From contig NZ_JADHDV010000024.1 of assembly GCF_016820515.1 (NCBI RefSeq), positions 1 through 59,854 on the forward strand: a stretch of 59,854 nt of DNA, read 5' to 3'. The notes below the pieces were generated by a model. It was not told the origin of the DNA. It made no database searches and saw only the letters and a list, made by a program, of their open reading frames with translations. Positions 1-6,763 of the stretch are shown here, piece after piece; the stretch's first letter is position 1; every line of letters starts with the position of its first letter. Source of the stretch: Pseudoxanthomonas beigongshangi (GTDB taxonomy: Bacteria; Pseudomonadota; Gammaproteobacteria; Xanthomonadales; Xanthomonadaceae). Made by a program: the position numbers and the translations under genes.

Positions 1-1
1 G

Positions 2-82
2 GTGTCTACGGAATCGGGGGCGTACCAGTCCCGAATACAGTTCTTCGCGCAATTTCTCATCCCGCAGGACTATGATCGCTAG
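2..82 (+). CDS. possible 3' end of a gene entering from the left edge
   Basis: Reading from base 2, the second frame is open for 26 codons and ends at a TAG at 80-82; the translation ends FFAQFLIPQDYDR, which has a natural composition. No family is recognised and the start lies outside the window. It would be convergent with the amidohydrolase gene that ends at 137. Such a short open stretch can occur by chance, so this is only a suggestion. Confidence 0.3.
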   Translation: MSTESGAYQSRIQFFAQFLIPQDYDR

Positions 83-136
83 TACTAGAGCAGACCTCCT
101 GCATTGGCCACCACGCACTCGCTCGGCGTGGACTAT

Positions 137-982
137 TCAATCAACGTTGTCAAGCAGGGCATTTGCATTCTGATAGCGCACCTTGGCCAGCTCCTGCTCG
201 TCCAGGCCCAAACGGTTGAGCGCGTCGGCGTTCTGCTCAAGCGAGAACTGCGGATAGTCGGACCCCAGCAGAATATGGTCGATGCCGACATTGCGCATGG
301 TCCAGACGAACTCCTGCTCCACCGGCGAATCCGCCACCAGCGCCACGATGGCCGAGACATCGAAATAGATGTTGTCGCCCAGCAGGCCCTCGGCGGTGCG
401 CGCCGCCTTGAGGGTATTCCAGAAGCGGAAGTTCATCCCGCCCATGTGCGCGAAGATGATCTTCGTCCCCGGCGCGTGCAGCGCCAGATTGAACATCTTC
501 TCGCTGTCGCCCGGCAGGATGTTGGCGTTGTCGATCAGCACGATGACGCCGAGTTCGCCGGCACGCTGGACCAGGGCCAGCACCCGCGGGTCATCGGCCT
601 CGAACTTCTGGGTGTGCGGATGAATCTTGAGGATGCGCGCGCCCCGCTTGGCCACCCGCGCCAGCTCGTCCAGCGCCGCCCGGCCATCATAGGGGTGCAC
701 GGTCACCACCGCCGTCATCCGGGGATGCCTGGCCGCCAGGGCCAGGATGCCGTCATTGCCGGCGCGGATGGCCGCCGTGTCCCCGGCCAGCGCCTGGTTG
801 GGGCCGCCAAACCACATCCCGGCGAAATCGGCCGGCCCCAGCTTCTGCGCTTCCAACTGCGCCTCGTAGGCCTGGAGCGACTTCTCTCCCTCCCACAGGT
901 GGACGTGCGAATCAAACAGCGTGGATTGCGCGGCGGCGGCCGGCGCGAGGGCGGCCAGGACCAGCGCCAGGACGGCGCGCAT
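137..982 (-). CDS. exported metal-dependent amidohydrolase (TIM-barrel)
   Basis: A 281-residue protein of the amidohydrolase-2 type. The first 19 or so residues form a hydrophobic signal peptide ending AAAAQ, so it is predicted to act in the periplasm. Metal-ligand signatures are in order: HVH (His26, His28) near the N-terminus, KIHPH mid-protein, FAHMGG, and the late GSDYP aspartate loop. An in-frame start 21 codons further upstream exists, but the start at 982 places the signal peptide directly at the N-terminus. The family hydrolyses or decarboxylates small cyclic or carboxylated substrates; this substrate cannot be told. It is divergent from the GNAT gene at 1272, with about 290 bp between in which no further gene is seen. 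Confidence 0.85.
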   Translation of the reverse strand: MRAVLALVLAALAPAAAAQSTLFDSHVHLWEGEKSLQAYEAQLEAQKLGPADFAGMWFGGPNQALAGDTAAIRAGNDGILALAARHPRMTAVVTVHPYDGRAALDELARVAKRGARILKIHPHTQKFEADDPRVLALVQRAGELGVIVLIDNANILPGDSEKMFNLALHAPGTKIIFAHMGGMNFRFWNTLKAARTAEGLLGDNIYFDVSAIVALVADSPVEQEFVWTMRNVGIDHILLGSDYPQFSLEQNADALNRLGLDEQELAKVRYQNANALLDNVD

Positions 983-1271
983 GCGGTATGCCCGTGCGGC
1001 GACGGCGGGTTGAGCAGAATGACAGCGGGTGCCTCTGAAGCTCATTGCGCTTCTCCAGGGTGTTTAACGCGGACAGCCTTTCATACGAGCGACGCCCGAC
1101 AGCAGATCGCCGATGGTATGGCTGCATACGGCCGGGCTGAATAGGTCATAGGTTGGGAGCCAATCTGCCCATGGCCGGAACGACTAGCGGCCCGGTTGGC
1201 ACTGATTGACGGCCTGCCGGTGCCTGCCCAGAATCGCGGCATCCCAGTCGTGTATCGCCAACACCACGTCG

Positions 1272-1706
1272 ATGACCCTTCATATCGAGCATGCCGTTTC
1301 GGACGAGCAGATAGCCGCGACGTTCGACGTCATGCGCCAACTGCGGCCCCAGATCGAAAGAGCCAGCTATGTTTCCCTCATCCGCAATCTGATGGCCAGC
1401 GACAACCTCAAGTTGCTGGCGCTCACGGATGACAACGTGGTGCGGGCCGTGGCCAGCTACCGCATCATGAACATGATCTATTGCGGTCGCCTGCTCTATA
1501 TCGACGACCTGGTAACGGACGAGCGCGTCCGCTCCAAAGGCTACGGATCAAGAATCCTCGCCAGACTACGCGCCGAGGCCGAAGCCCTGGACTGCTCCGA
1601 GATTCAACTGATCTCCCGAACCATCCGCGAACAGGCCCATCGCTTTTATTTCCGCGAAGGGTTTGGGATCGAGTGTTTTCAGTTTCGGATGCGGTTGAAG
1701 GAGTAG
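1272..1706 (+). CDS. GNAT family N-acetyltransferase
   Basis: A 144-residue single-domain GNAT protein. The acetyl-CoA-binding motif A is clear: IDDLVTDERVRSKGYGSRIL, with the R-x-x-G-x-G pyrophosphate loop near residues 87-92, followed by the motif-B tail AHRFYFREGF. The ATG at 1272 is preferred because upstream in-frame codons give a low-complexity extension with no family resemblance. The substrate is unknown. It sits immediately left of the lower-GC island and is the last gene with typical host codon use on that side. Confidence 0.8.
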   Translation: MTLHIEHAVSDEQIAATFDVMRQLRPQIERASYVSLIRNLMASDNLKLLALTDDNVVRAVASYRIMNMIYCGRLLYIDDLVTDERVRSKGYGSRILARLRAEAEALDCSEIQLISRTIREQAHRFYFREGFGIECFQFRMRLKE

Positions 1707-1994
1707 GTGGATTGAGATTGGGCCGGGGAGCCTAATCAGGCCCTGGCTCATCCAGGCTTCCACTTGGATGAAACCCTCTGCCTGCCGATTTCCTTGTAGG
1801 TCCTGAGCGACTGCTTCGCCTGCATGGCTGAGGACGTCAGCGGCATGCTGTCCGCCCCGGGCTATCACTAGGCAAGCACGAAACAGACGCCGCGAACGAC
1901 GCGTAACAAAAACGCGATCAGCCGATCGCCGGCGTTCCATTTTTTGCGCTATCGTAATATAAAAATATACTCACTTTCCAATCAATAGGTCCTG
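1707..1994. other. gene-free boundary of low-GC island, possible gene remnant
   Basis: No convincing gene lies between the GNAT gene and the ASCH gene. A short plus-strand stretch around 1800-1872 reads like the C-terminus of a protein (ending DVSGMLSAPGYH, then TAG) but has no start or family match, so it may be a decayed fragment. The stretch 1950-1970 is strongly A/T-rich with an imperfect palindrome (ATATAAAAATATA), out of keeping with the host composition; it lies just 3' of the ASCH gene and could mark the island edge or a transcription stop. Confidence 0.4.
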
Positions 1995-2435
1995 CTATAC
2001 AGACAACGTAACTGCATCATGCAGTGGGTGCTCCGACCCAAGCCGTGCAAAAAATTGCGGCGGCTGAAATCCGCCATCCAATTGCCTTAGGCTCTCGAGA
2101 GACAACGTGCTACGCAGACGCGTCGAATCCTCAAGAACTAATGCAACACCTCGTTCGGCACCACAAAAATAATCAAAAAATTCAGCCTTCGACAGTCCAG
2201 AAACCTTCCCGTAGTGTCGCCATAGTGACGCTGGTGAGGACGAATGGATCCTCCCTATCTTTGCGCGACCAACAATAGAACCTACTGGAACCTTCACATA
2301 AATCCATACAGTTGCACCGGCAGAGACATTCATACTTCTCCGCCTCAACTCAACAAGCTTTTGTCCGGAAAAAATGTTTTCTGCATGTCGAGACTCCAGC
2401 GAAATCAGGATGTGTTCGCTATTAGCCACAACCAA
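1995..2435 (-). CDS. ASCH-domain protein (PUA-like fold)
   Basis: A 146-residue stand-alone ASCH protein. Visible hallmarks are the N-terminal ILISLESRHAENIFSG then QKLVELRRR (the conserved G-x-K-x-x-E-x-R strand), WIYVKVPVGSIVGRAKIG, an LSKAEFFDYF helix and a late PPQFFARL motif. ASCH domains are PUA/EVE-like beta barrels expected to bind RNA or modified nucleotides. The start overlaps the end of the upstream 727-codon gene by 14 bases, so the two are almost certainly translationally coupled and work together. Base composition is clearly lower in G+C than the surroundings, suggesting horizontal acquisition. Cellular role unknown. Confidence 0.8.
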   Translation of the reverse strand: MVVANSEHILISLESRHAENIFSGQKLVELRRRSMNVSAGATVWIYVKVPVGSIVGRAKIGRIHSSSPASLWRHYGKVSGLSKAEFFDYFCGAERGVALVLEDSTRLRSTLSLESLRQLDGGFQPPQFFARLGSEHPLHDAVTLSV

Positions 2436-4605
2436 ATCCCTCTGCCAGAATCGCCCGCATCTGCTCGTCCGTCAGCCTGCTCGTCGTGATCAATTTGTTC
2501 GGATCTCCACAGCCGATCCGCTTCAGAAAATGCAATCCAACTGGGTTCGGTAAGACAAAAATATTGTCAAACACCGTGACTGTCTTCATCTGAGATTTCC
2601 CAATATCGTTCAAACTTGCCTTGCTCAGCACCGATTGCTTGAGATCAAATACATCGATTGCGTCGCACGCCTTGAGATGGGCTTCTCGAACTCTAGCCAG
2701 CGCAACAACCTGCCTTCGCCCGCCGTCCCGACTGGATTCATAAAAGAACATCAAGCTCCCGCGCTTGAAGTGCTTCAACGTATTAGGGTCGCTTAAGTAT
2801 AGTCTGTCAGCATAGGATGATGCAGACGCTTGTGGCAGCAATGTTCCCTGAGCAGAATGCCCAAGCAAAGGCTCAGCATAGCTCCGCCTTACTGGACTGA
2901 TGACCGCTGGGCGACCTGGCAAGCAGAAGAGGGCTGGTGTCAACAACGATTCCAGCCGGTCCAAAGTGACGTGGACACGGTTTCCGTCTGGCGTATGAAT
3001 GACCAGATGCTTATCCGGCCCTTCATAAATAGGGGACGTATCTGGCAGCCTAGGACCGCCTTTAGCAGCAAGATCTAACTGAGCCTGCTTCCAAGTTGTC
3101 GGAACCACTATCTTGCCAAGTATTGATTTTATTAGAAAGCTGGCTTGCGGAGAACCAACAAATCCTAGTACCACTCCGACTTCTCGGAGATACGACTGAC
3201 GCTGAGGTAGCTCAACCTTTATCTGGCACGCGCCATTCTTCGCCAATTTCTCTGTTAGATGAAGCAGCAAAATTCGAGCGGCTTCTAGTGCCTGCGGATC
3301 CGACTCATCAACTGCGGCTCTCGCCGTTGCCCTACCATCATTCGCTGTCAGCGCAGACCATGTCACGTATCCAACACATTGACTATTGCTGAAAACAGCA
3401 AAGCGGAATGCACTACGGCCTTGCCCACCTACTGGTAGCCAGCCGGATGCAATTGCCGACCCAGAAAGCCCTAATTTCTTAAGAAGAACCCGAATAGAAT
3501 CTTCTGTGTCTGGCGATACGGACAAGAGCCGAAGCGTACTCTTTTCGCTTGTTTCGAAAGTTTCGTCGCTATAATTTGACGCTTCGTCTATTTCAAATGC
3601 TTGCGACGAAACAACTTGAATTCCGAAGCGCCTCTCTATTTTAGGAGAAGCCTGAAGCAAAGCCTCGTCGTTTGTCACAAGGCCTGACAAGTCGTGCTGT
3701 ATAGCCGTGATGATATGACGGAGATCGGAGCGTTCGTTCGCGTTTAATGCCCTCTCTTTGGCTGCTTTAGGAAAAACAATTTCGGCCAACTCGCGCAAGA
3801 CGGGATCTGATTCATCTATCTTTTTAAGCGGAAGGCACGAGAAGGTCTCGGTATAGGCCTCCATTGGATCTGTGTTCCTCTCTCCAAGATTCCGTTTTAG
3901 CTCGTCACGAACTTCACTACTGATTGCAAGCCGGCAGAAATTCAGTCTTTCTGATTGAAACAACGCCACGACGCTATTTCGTCTCAATCGGCGTGGTTGA
4001 ACATCGAACAGCACGTTCATATCCAGCAAGTACATCGGCTGCTCGTTTGCCAGCGGCAACTGAATTCCAAGTGGATTGTGTTCATCCAGGCCGCTCGTAG
4101 GGAAGAGCTGTGGCGAATCAAGCTCATGACATCTAACAAGAATTTGTCTGTTTCTCGTTACACCACCTTTAACCGATCGCTGTATATAGAACCGCTGCTT
4201 TTGCCAAAACCCATTCGCCGCGACAAGATCTTCCGCGACCCTTGCATAGATGGAAATGAAAGAGCTCTGAGTTAGTGACGCACGAAGATGATCAAGCAAT
4301 AAAGACGCCGCCCCCAATCGCCTGTATGGCCTTAGCGTAAACATCTGTCGAACGTTCGCGCGCGGGAAATTTCTATCAAAAAGCAGATGTCCCGCGTACT
4401 GCACGCCATCTTTCGATTTTTCAACGAGCACGTACAGGCCGTCACGTCGAGCAAACTGCTCGAACACACTCTTGGGCGTAAACCCGAGTTCATTTCTATG
4501 AGCGTCGGAGGCGTTACTCACCTCATCAAGCCATCGCTCAGTAGTCTGAAATCCTTCCAAAATTTCGAAGGACGGATCTCGTACATATTGCTTGCTTCGC
4601 GTCAT
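2422..4605 (-). CDS. multidomain GNAT-PIN-GNAT-like-PUA-like protein
   Basis: A 727-residue protein with no full-length family known to me. Residues about 55-160 form a GNAT domain with the acetyl-CoA loop FTLRPYRRLGAASLLLDHL (90-107). Residues 190-340 form a PIN-like nuclease domain with all four expected acidic residues: Asp195 (LLDMN), Glu231 (SSEVRDEL), Asp294 (RSDLRHI) and Asp313 (TNDEAL). Residues about 358-495 look like a second, diverged GNAT fold. Residues about 540-690 contain beta-strands (GSLMFFY, VVALARV) and an end, LTDEQMRAILAEGFG, that resemble ASCH/EVE-like PUA folds; this last assignment is inference. The following ASCH gene overlaps it by 14 bases. Low G+C and isolation from host operons suggest transfer. 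Plausible roles are an RNA-cleaving defence effector or toxin in which acetylation and nucleic-acid sensing control a PIN nuclease. Confidence 0.75.
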   Translation of the reverse strand: MTRSKQYVRDPSFEILEGFQTTERWLDEVSNASDAHRNELGFTPKSVFEQFARRDGLYVLVEKSKDGVQYAGHLLFDRNFPRANVRQMFTLRPYRRLGAASLLLDHLRASLTQSSFISIYARVAEDLVAANGFWQKQRFYIQRSVKGGVTRNRQILVRCHELDSPQLFPTSGLDEHNPLGIQLPLANEQPMYLLDMNVLFDVQPRRLRRNSVVALFQSERLNFCRLAISSEVRDELKRNLGERNTDPMEAYTETFSCLPLKKIDESDPVLRELAEIVFPKAAKERALNANERSDLRHIITAIQHDLSGLVTNDEALLQASPKIERRFGIQVVSSQAFEIDEASNYSDETFETSEKSTLRLLSVSPDTEDSIRVLLKKLGLSGSAIASGWLPVGGQGRSAFRFAVFSNSQCVGYVTWSALTANDGRATARAAVDESDPQALEAARILLLHLTEKLAKNGACQIKVELPQRQSYLREVGVVLGFVGSPQASFLIKSILGKIVVPTTWKQAQLDLAAKGGPRLPDTSPIYEGPDKHLVIHTPDGNRVHVTLDRLESLLTPALFCLPGRPAVISPVRRSYAEPLLGHSAQGTLLPQASASSYADRLYLSDPNTLKHFKRGSLMFFYESSRDGGRRQVVALARVREAHLKACDAIDVFDLKQSVLSKASLNDIGKSQMKTVTVFDNIFVLPNPVGLHFLKRIGCGDPNKLITTSRLTDEQMRAILAEGFGCG

Positions 4606-4721
4606 GATCCTTCACGCCATTACTGTGTCCCCAGCCGAATGCTAACACCTGGAACTAATGGCGCGCCCAATGTGAGTGGCGCCCAGGACATAAGCCCTGA
4701 GTTCTCACACTCAATGACGCG

Positions 4722-4734
4722 GTACTCGGAGTAC
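4722..4734. repeat. short perfect palindrome at island right edge
   Basis: GTACTC-G-GAGTAC is a 6-bp perfect inverted repeat with a one-base centre. It lies 4 bp past the nrdJb stop codon and at the right edge of the low-GC island, within the 133-bp gap that must hold the promoter of the island genes. It may be an operator or a chance palindrome. Confidence 0.3.
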
Positions 4735-4738
4735 TACG

Positions 4739-5602
4739 TCACCCGCACTTCGAATACCCACAGTTCAAGCACGTCGCGCAGCCGTCCATGATGACGAGCG
4801 CCTTGGTGCTGCACTTGTGGCAGAGGGTGGCGGAGGGCGGGAAGCTGGCGCCGTCGCCGGTGACGGCGATGTCTTCGGAGGCGCCTGGGGTGTTGGTGGT
4901 GCTTGAAGGGCCTGCGCCAGGAGCGCCCCCTTCTGCCCTTCGGGCATCTTCCCCCGCTTGGGCGGGGGAAGGGATGGGCGGGGGGGTTATTTCAGAGTTT
5001 TTTTTTGCGCGGTCTTCGTACTGCTTGCGCTTTTCGGCCAGGATGGCGCGCTGGTGGTCGCTCATTTCCGGGTCGTGGATGAGGCCGATCGACTTCATGT
5101 GCTCTTCGACGATGGCGCCCAGTTCGGCGACCAGGGACGGCATGTAGACGCCGCCGGCCTTGAAGTAGCCGCCGCGCGGGTCGAACACGGCCTTCATTTC
5201 ATCGACCAGGAAGGTGACGTCGCCGCCCTTGCGGAACACGGCGGACATGATTCGGGTGAGCGCGACGATCCACTGGAAATGCTCCATCGACTTGCTGTTG
5301 ATGAAGATTTCGAAGGGACGGCGCAGTTCGTGCTCGGTGCCGGCGTTGAGCACGATGTCGTTGATGGTCACGTACATGGCGTGTTCCACCAGCGGCGACT
5401 TGATCTTGTAGGTGCTGCCGACCAGCACTTCCGGGCGCTCGATGCGCTCGTGCATGTGGATGATGTCGGCCTTGGGCAGTTCGGCTTCGGCCTTGGCGCG
5501 GGTGATCGACTCGGCCTGCACCGGGGGCGCCGCTTCGCGCGCCTTGTCTTCCGGGGTGAGGACGCTGTAACCCTTGATTTTCTTGTCGATCTTGACGGCC
5601 AT
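4739..5602 (-). CDS. nrdJb: ribonucleotide reductase class II, NrdJb subunit (TSCPD domain)
   Basis: A 287-residue partner of NrdJa in the split adenosylcobalamin-dependent ribonucleotide reductase, as in Pseudomonas aeruginosa. Residues about 55-185 form the TSCPD-type domain (VTFLVDEMKAVFDPRGG). The C-terminus carries a cysteine cluster, C261-x-x-C264 and C275-x-x-C278-x-x-C281-x4-C286, which would include the zinc ribbon and the mobile redox cysteines that re-reduce the active site. Between them is a Pro/Ala/Gly-rich linker of which residues about 205-230 are encoded by a DNA repeat related to the intergenic 92-bp array (see findings). The split from NrdJa by an H1-like gene is unusual but matches the shared strand and function. 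Confidence 0.85.
   Translation of the reverse strand: MAVKIDKKIKGYSVLTPEDKAREAAPPVQAESITRAKAEAELPKADIIHMHERIERPEVLVGSTYKIKSPLVEHAMYVTINDIVLNAGTEHELRRPFEIFINSKSMEHFQWIVALTRIMSAVFRKGGDVTFLVDEMKAVFDPRGGYFKAGGVYMPSLVAELGAIVEEHMKSIGLIHDPEMSDHQRAILAEKRKQYEDRAKKNSEITPPPIPSPAQAGEDARRAEGGAPGAGPSSTTNTPGASEDIAVTGDGASFPPSATLCHKCSTKALVIMDGCATCLNCGYSKCG
4919..4987. repeat. hairpin repeat element inside nrdJb reading frame
   Basis: The bases CTGCCCTTCGGGCATC followed by a C-run/G-run hairpin (CCCCCGCttgGGCGGGGG) match the core of the 92-bp units at 6435-6690. In the minus strand this is read through in frame as the linker PPPIPSPAQAGEDARRAEGG of NrdJb. It is therefore an intergenic-type repeat lodged within coding sequence without breaking it. 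Confidence 0.75.
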
Positions 5603-5679
5603 GGCGGGAAATCCTGTTGTGTCGTTGTGCGAGGTGATGAGGGGACCGCCTTCCGGGCGGTGGTGCCCTTAAAGCCTGT

Positions 5680-5704
5680 CCCCTCTCCCGGTCAGGGAGA
5701 GGGG
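5680..5704. terminator. hairpin between H1-like gene and nrdJb
   Basis: CCCCTCTCCC and GGGAGAGGGG form a perfect 10-bp stem around GGTCA. No T-run follows on either strand, so it is more likely a member of the local hairpin-repeat family, or an mRNA-stabilising structure, than a classical terminator. It lies 16 bp downstream of the H1-like stop codon. Confidence 0.4.
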
Positions 5705-5720
5705 AAGGCGGTGTTGCGGG

Positions 5721-6320
5721 TTACTTCCTGGCCGCCTTTTTGGCGGCTTTCTTCACGGTCTTTCTCGGGGCTGCTTTGCGGACGGCTTTCTTGGCCGCCT
5801 TCTTGGGTGCTGCTTTCTTCGGTGCTGCCTTCTTGGCCGTGGCTTTCTTCACGGCTTTCTTCACCGCCTTGCGGGCGGTCGTCGCCTTCTTGGCGACCTT
5901 GCGCTTGGCCGTGGCCACGTCACGCTTCACCGTGCCCTTGGCCTTGGCGACATCCTTCTTGGCGGTGCGGCGCGCGGCCGACACCTTCTTGGCCGCCTTC
6001 TTCTTGGCGCCGGTGGCCTTGCGCTTGAGCGCGGCGGCTTCCTTCTTGGCGTTGGCGCTGGCGGCGGCCAGTTTCTTCTTGGCCTTGTCGACGGTCTTCT
6101 TCACCGCCTTGCTGGCCTTGCTGGTGCGCTTGGCGACGGCCTTCTTGGCCTTGGCGAGGTCGGCCTTGACGGTCTTTTCCGCCTTCTTGGCGGCCTTCTT
6201 CGCCTTGGCGACGGTGGCGCTGGCGGAGGAGGCGACCGCGCCGCCGATTTCCATCGCCTTTTCCTTCACAGTCTCGGCGGCGTCGGAGAGCGTCGCCGTG
6301 ACACCATTACCGTTGCTCAT
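5721..6320 (-). CDS. histone H1-like Lys/Ala-rich DNA-binding protein
   Basis: A 199-residue protein dominated by AKKA, KKAA and APKKAA repeats from about residue 38 to the end, like the eukaryotic histone H1 tail and the bacterial AlgP/HC1-type proteins. The first 35 residues are neutral to acidic (TLSDAAETVKEKAMEIGGAV) and resemble a short amphipathic helix. Such proteins bind DNA non-specifically and compact the nucleoid. It lies between nrdJa and nrdJb on the same strand, so it may be cotranscribed with them and link nucleoid state to dNTP supply; that is inference. The repetitive coding sequence is prone to length change by slippage. Confidence 0.8.
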   Translation of the reverse strand: MSNGNGVTATLSDAAETVKEKAMEIGGAVASSASATVAKAKKAAKKAEKTVKADLAKAKKAVAKRTSKASKAVKKTVDKAKKKLAAASANAKKEAAALKRKATGAKKKAAKKVSAARRTAKKDVAKAKGTVKRDVATAKRKVAKKATTARKAVKKAVKKATAKKAAPKKAAPKKAAKKAVRKAAPRKTVKKAAKKAARK

Positions 6321-6434
6321 GTGCCCTCCTGTGGGCGTTCTGTCGGATTACGTCACCGATGCTATACCCAGCTTCGCGGTTTTGCAGCGGGGCTGGGGGT
6401 TGTGGGTTTTTGCCTTGCTGGCGGATGGTTGAAA

Positions 6435-6690
6435 GCAAGAGCAACTCGCTGCGCTCGCCCCCCTCACCTGCCCTTCGGGCATCCTCTCCCGCACGCGGGA
6501 GAGGAGACTTTCGGGTTGTTTCCTGGGCAAGAGCAACTCGCTGCGCTCGCCCCCCTCACCTGCCCTTCGGGCATCCTCTCCCGCAAGCGGGAGAGGGGAC
6601 TTTCGGGTTGTTTCCTGGGCAAGAGCAGCTCGCTGCGCTCGCCCCCCTCACCTGCCCTTCGGGCATCCTCTCCCGCACGCGGGAGAGGAA
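6435..6690. repeat. 92-bp tandem repeat array (about 2.8 units)
   Basis: Units begin with GCAAGAGCAACTCGCTGCG at 6435, 6527 and 6619, giving an exact 92-bp period; the third unit is cut short near 6690. Each unit carries two hairpins: TGCCC-TTC-GGGCA and CCTCTCCCGC-AC-GCGGGAGAGG. The copies are nearly identical, which implies recent amplification or gene conversion. The array fills most of the gap between the nrdJa stop and the H1-like start; the remaining bases there (6321-6434 and 6691-6763) hold no gene. Confidence 0.9.
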
Positions 6691-6763
6691 GCTTCGTTCG
6701 GTTTTCTACTTGGGCGTCGCTCTTTCGGGTTTGGTGCGGCTGCTTGGCAGCGCGCGCCGGCCA

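Noticed and set aside
79..88. CTAGTACTAG palindrome near the left edge
   Set aside because: A 10-bp palindrome without context; no nearby gene start needs an operator there.
137..1144. Plus-strand 346-codon frame opposite the amidohydrolase
   Set aside because: It is the antisense shadow of the amidohydrolase gene; high-GC genes commonly give long antisense frames.
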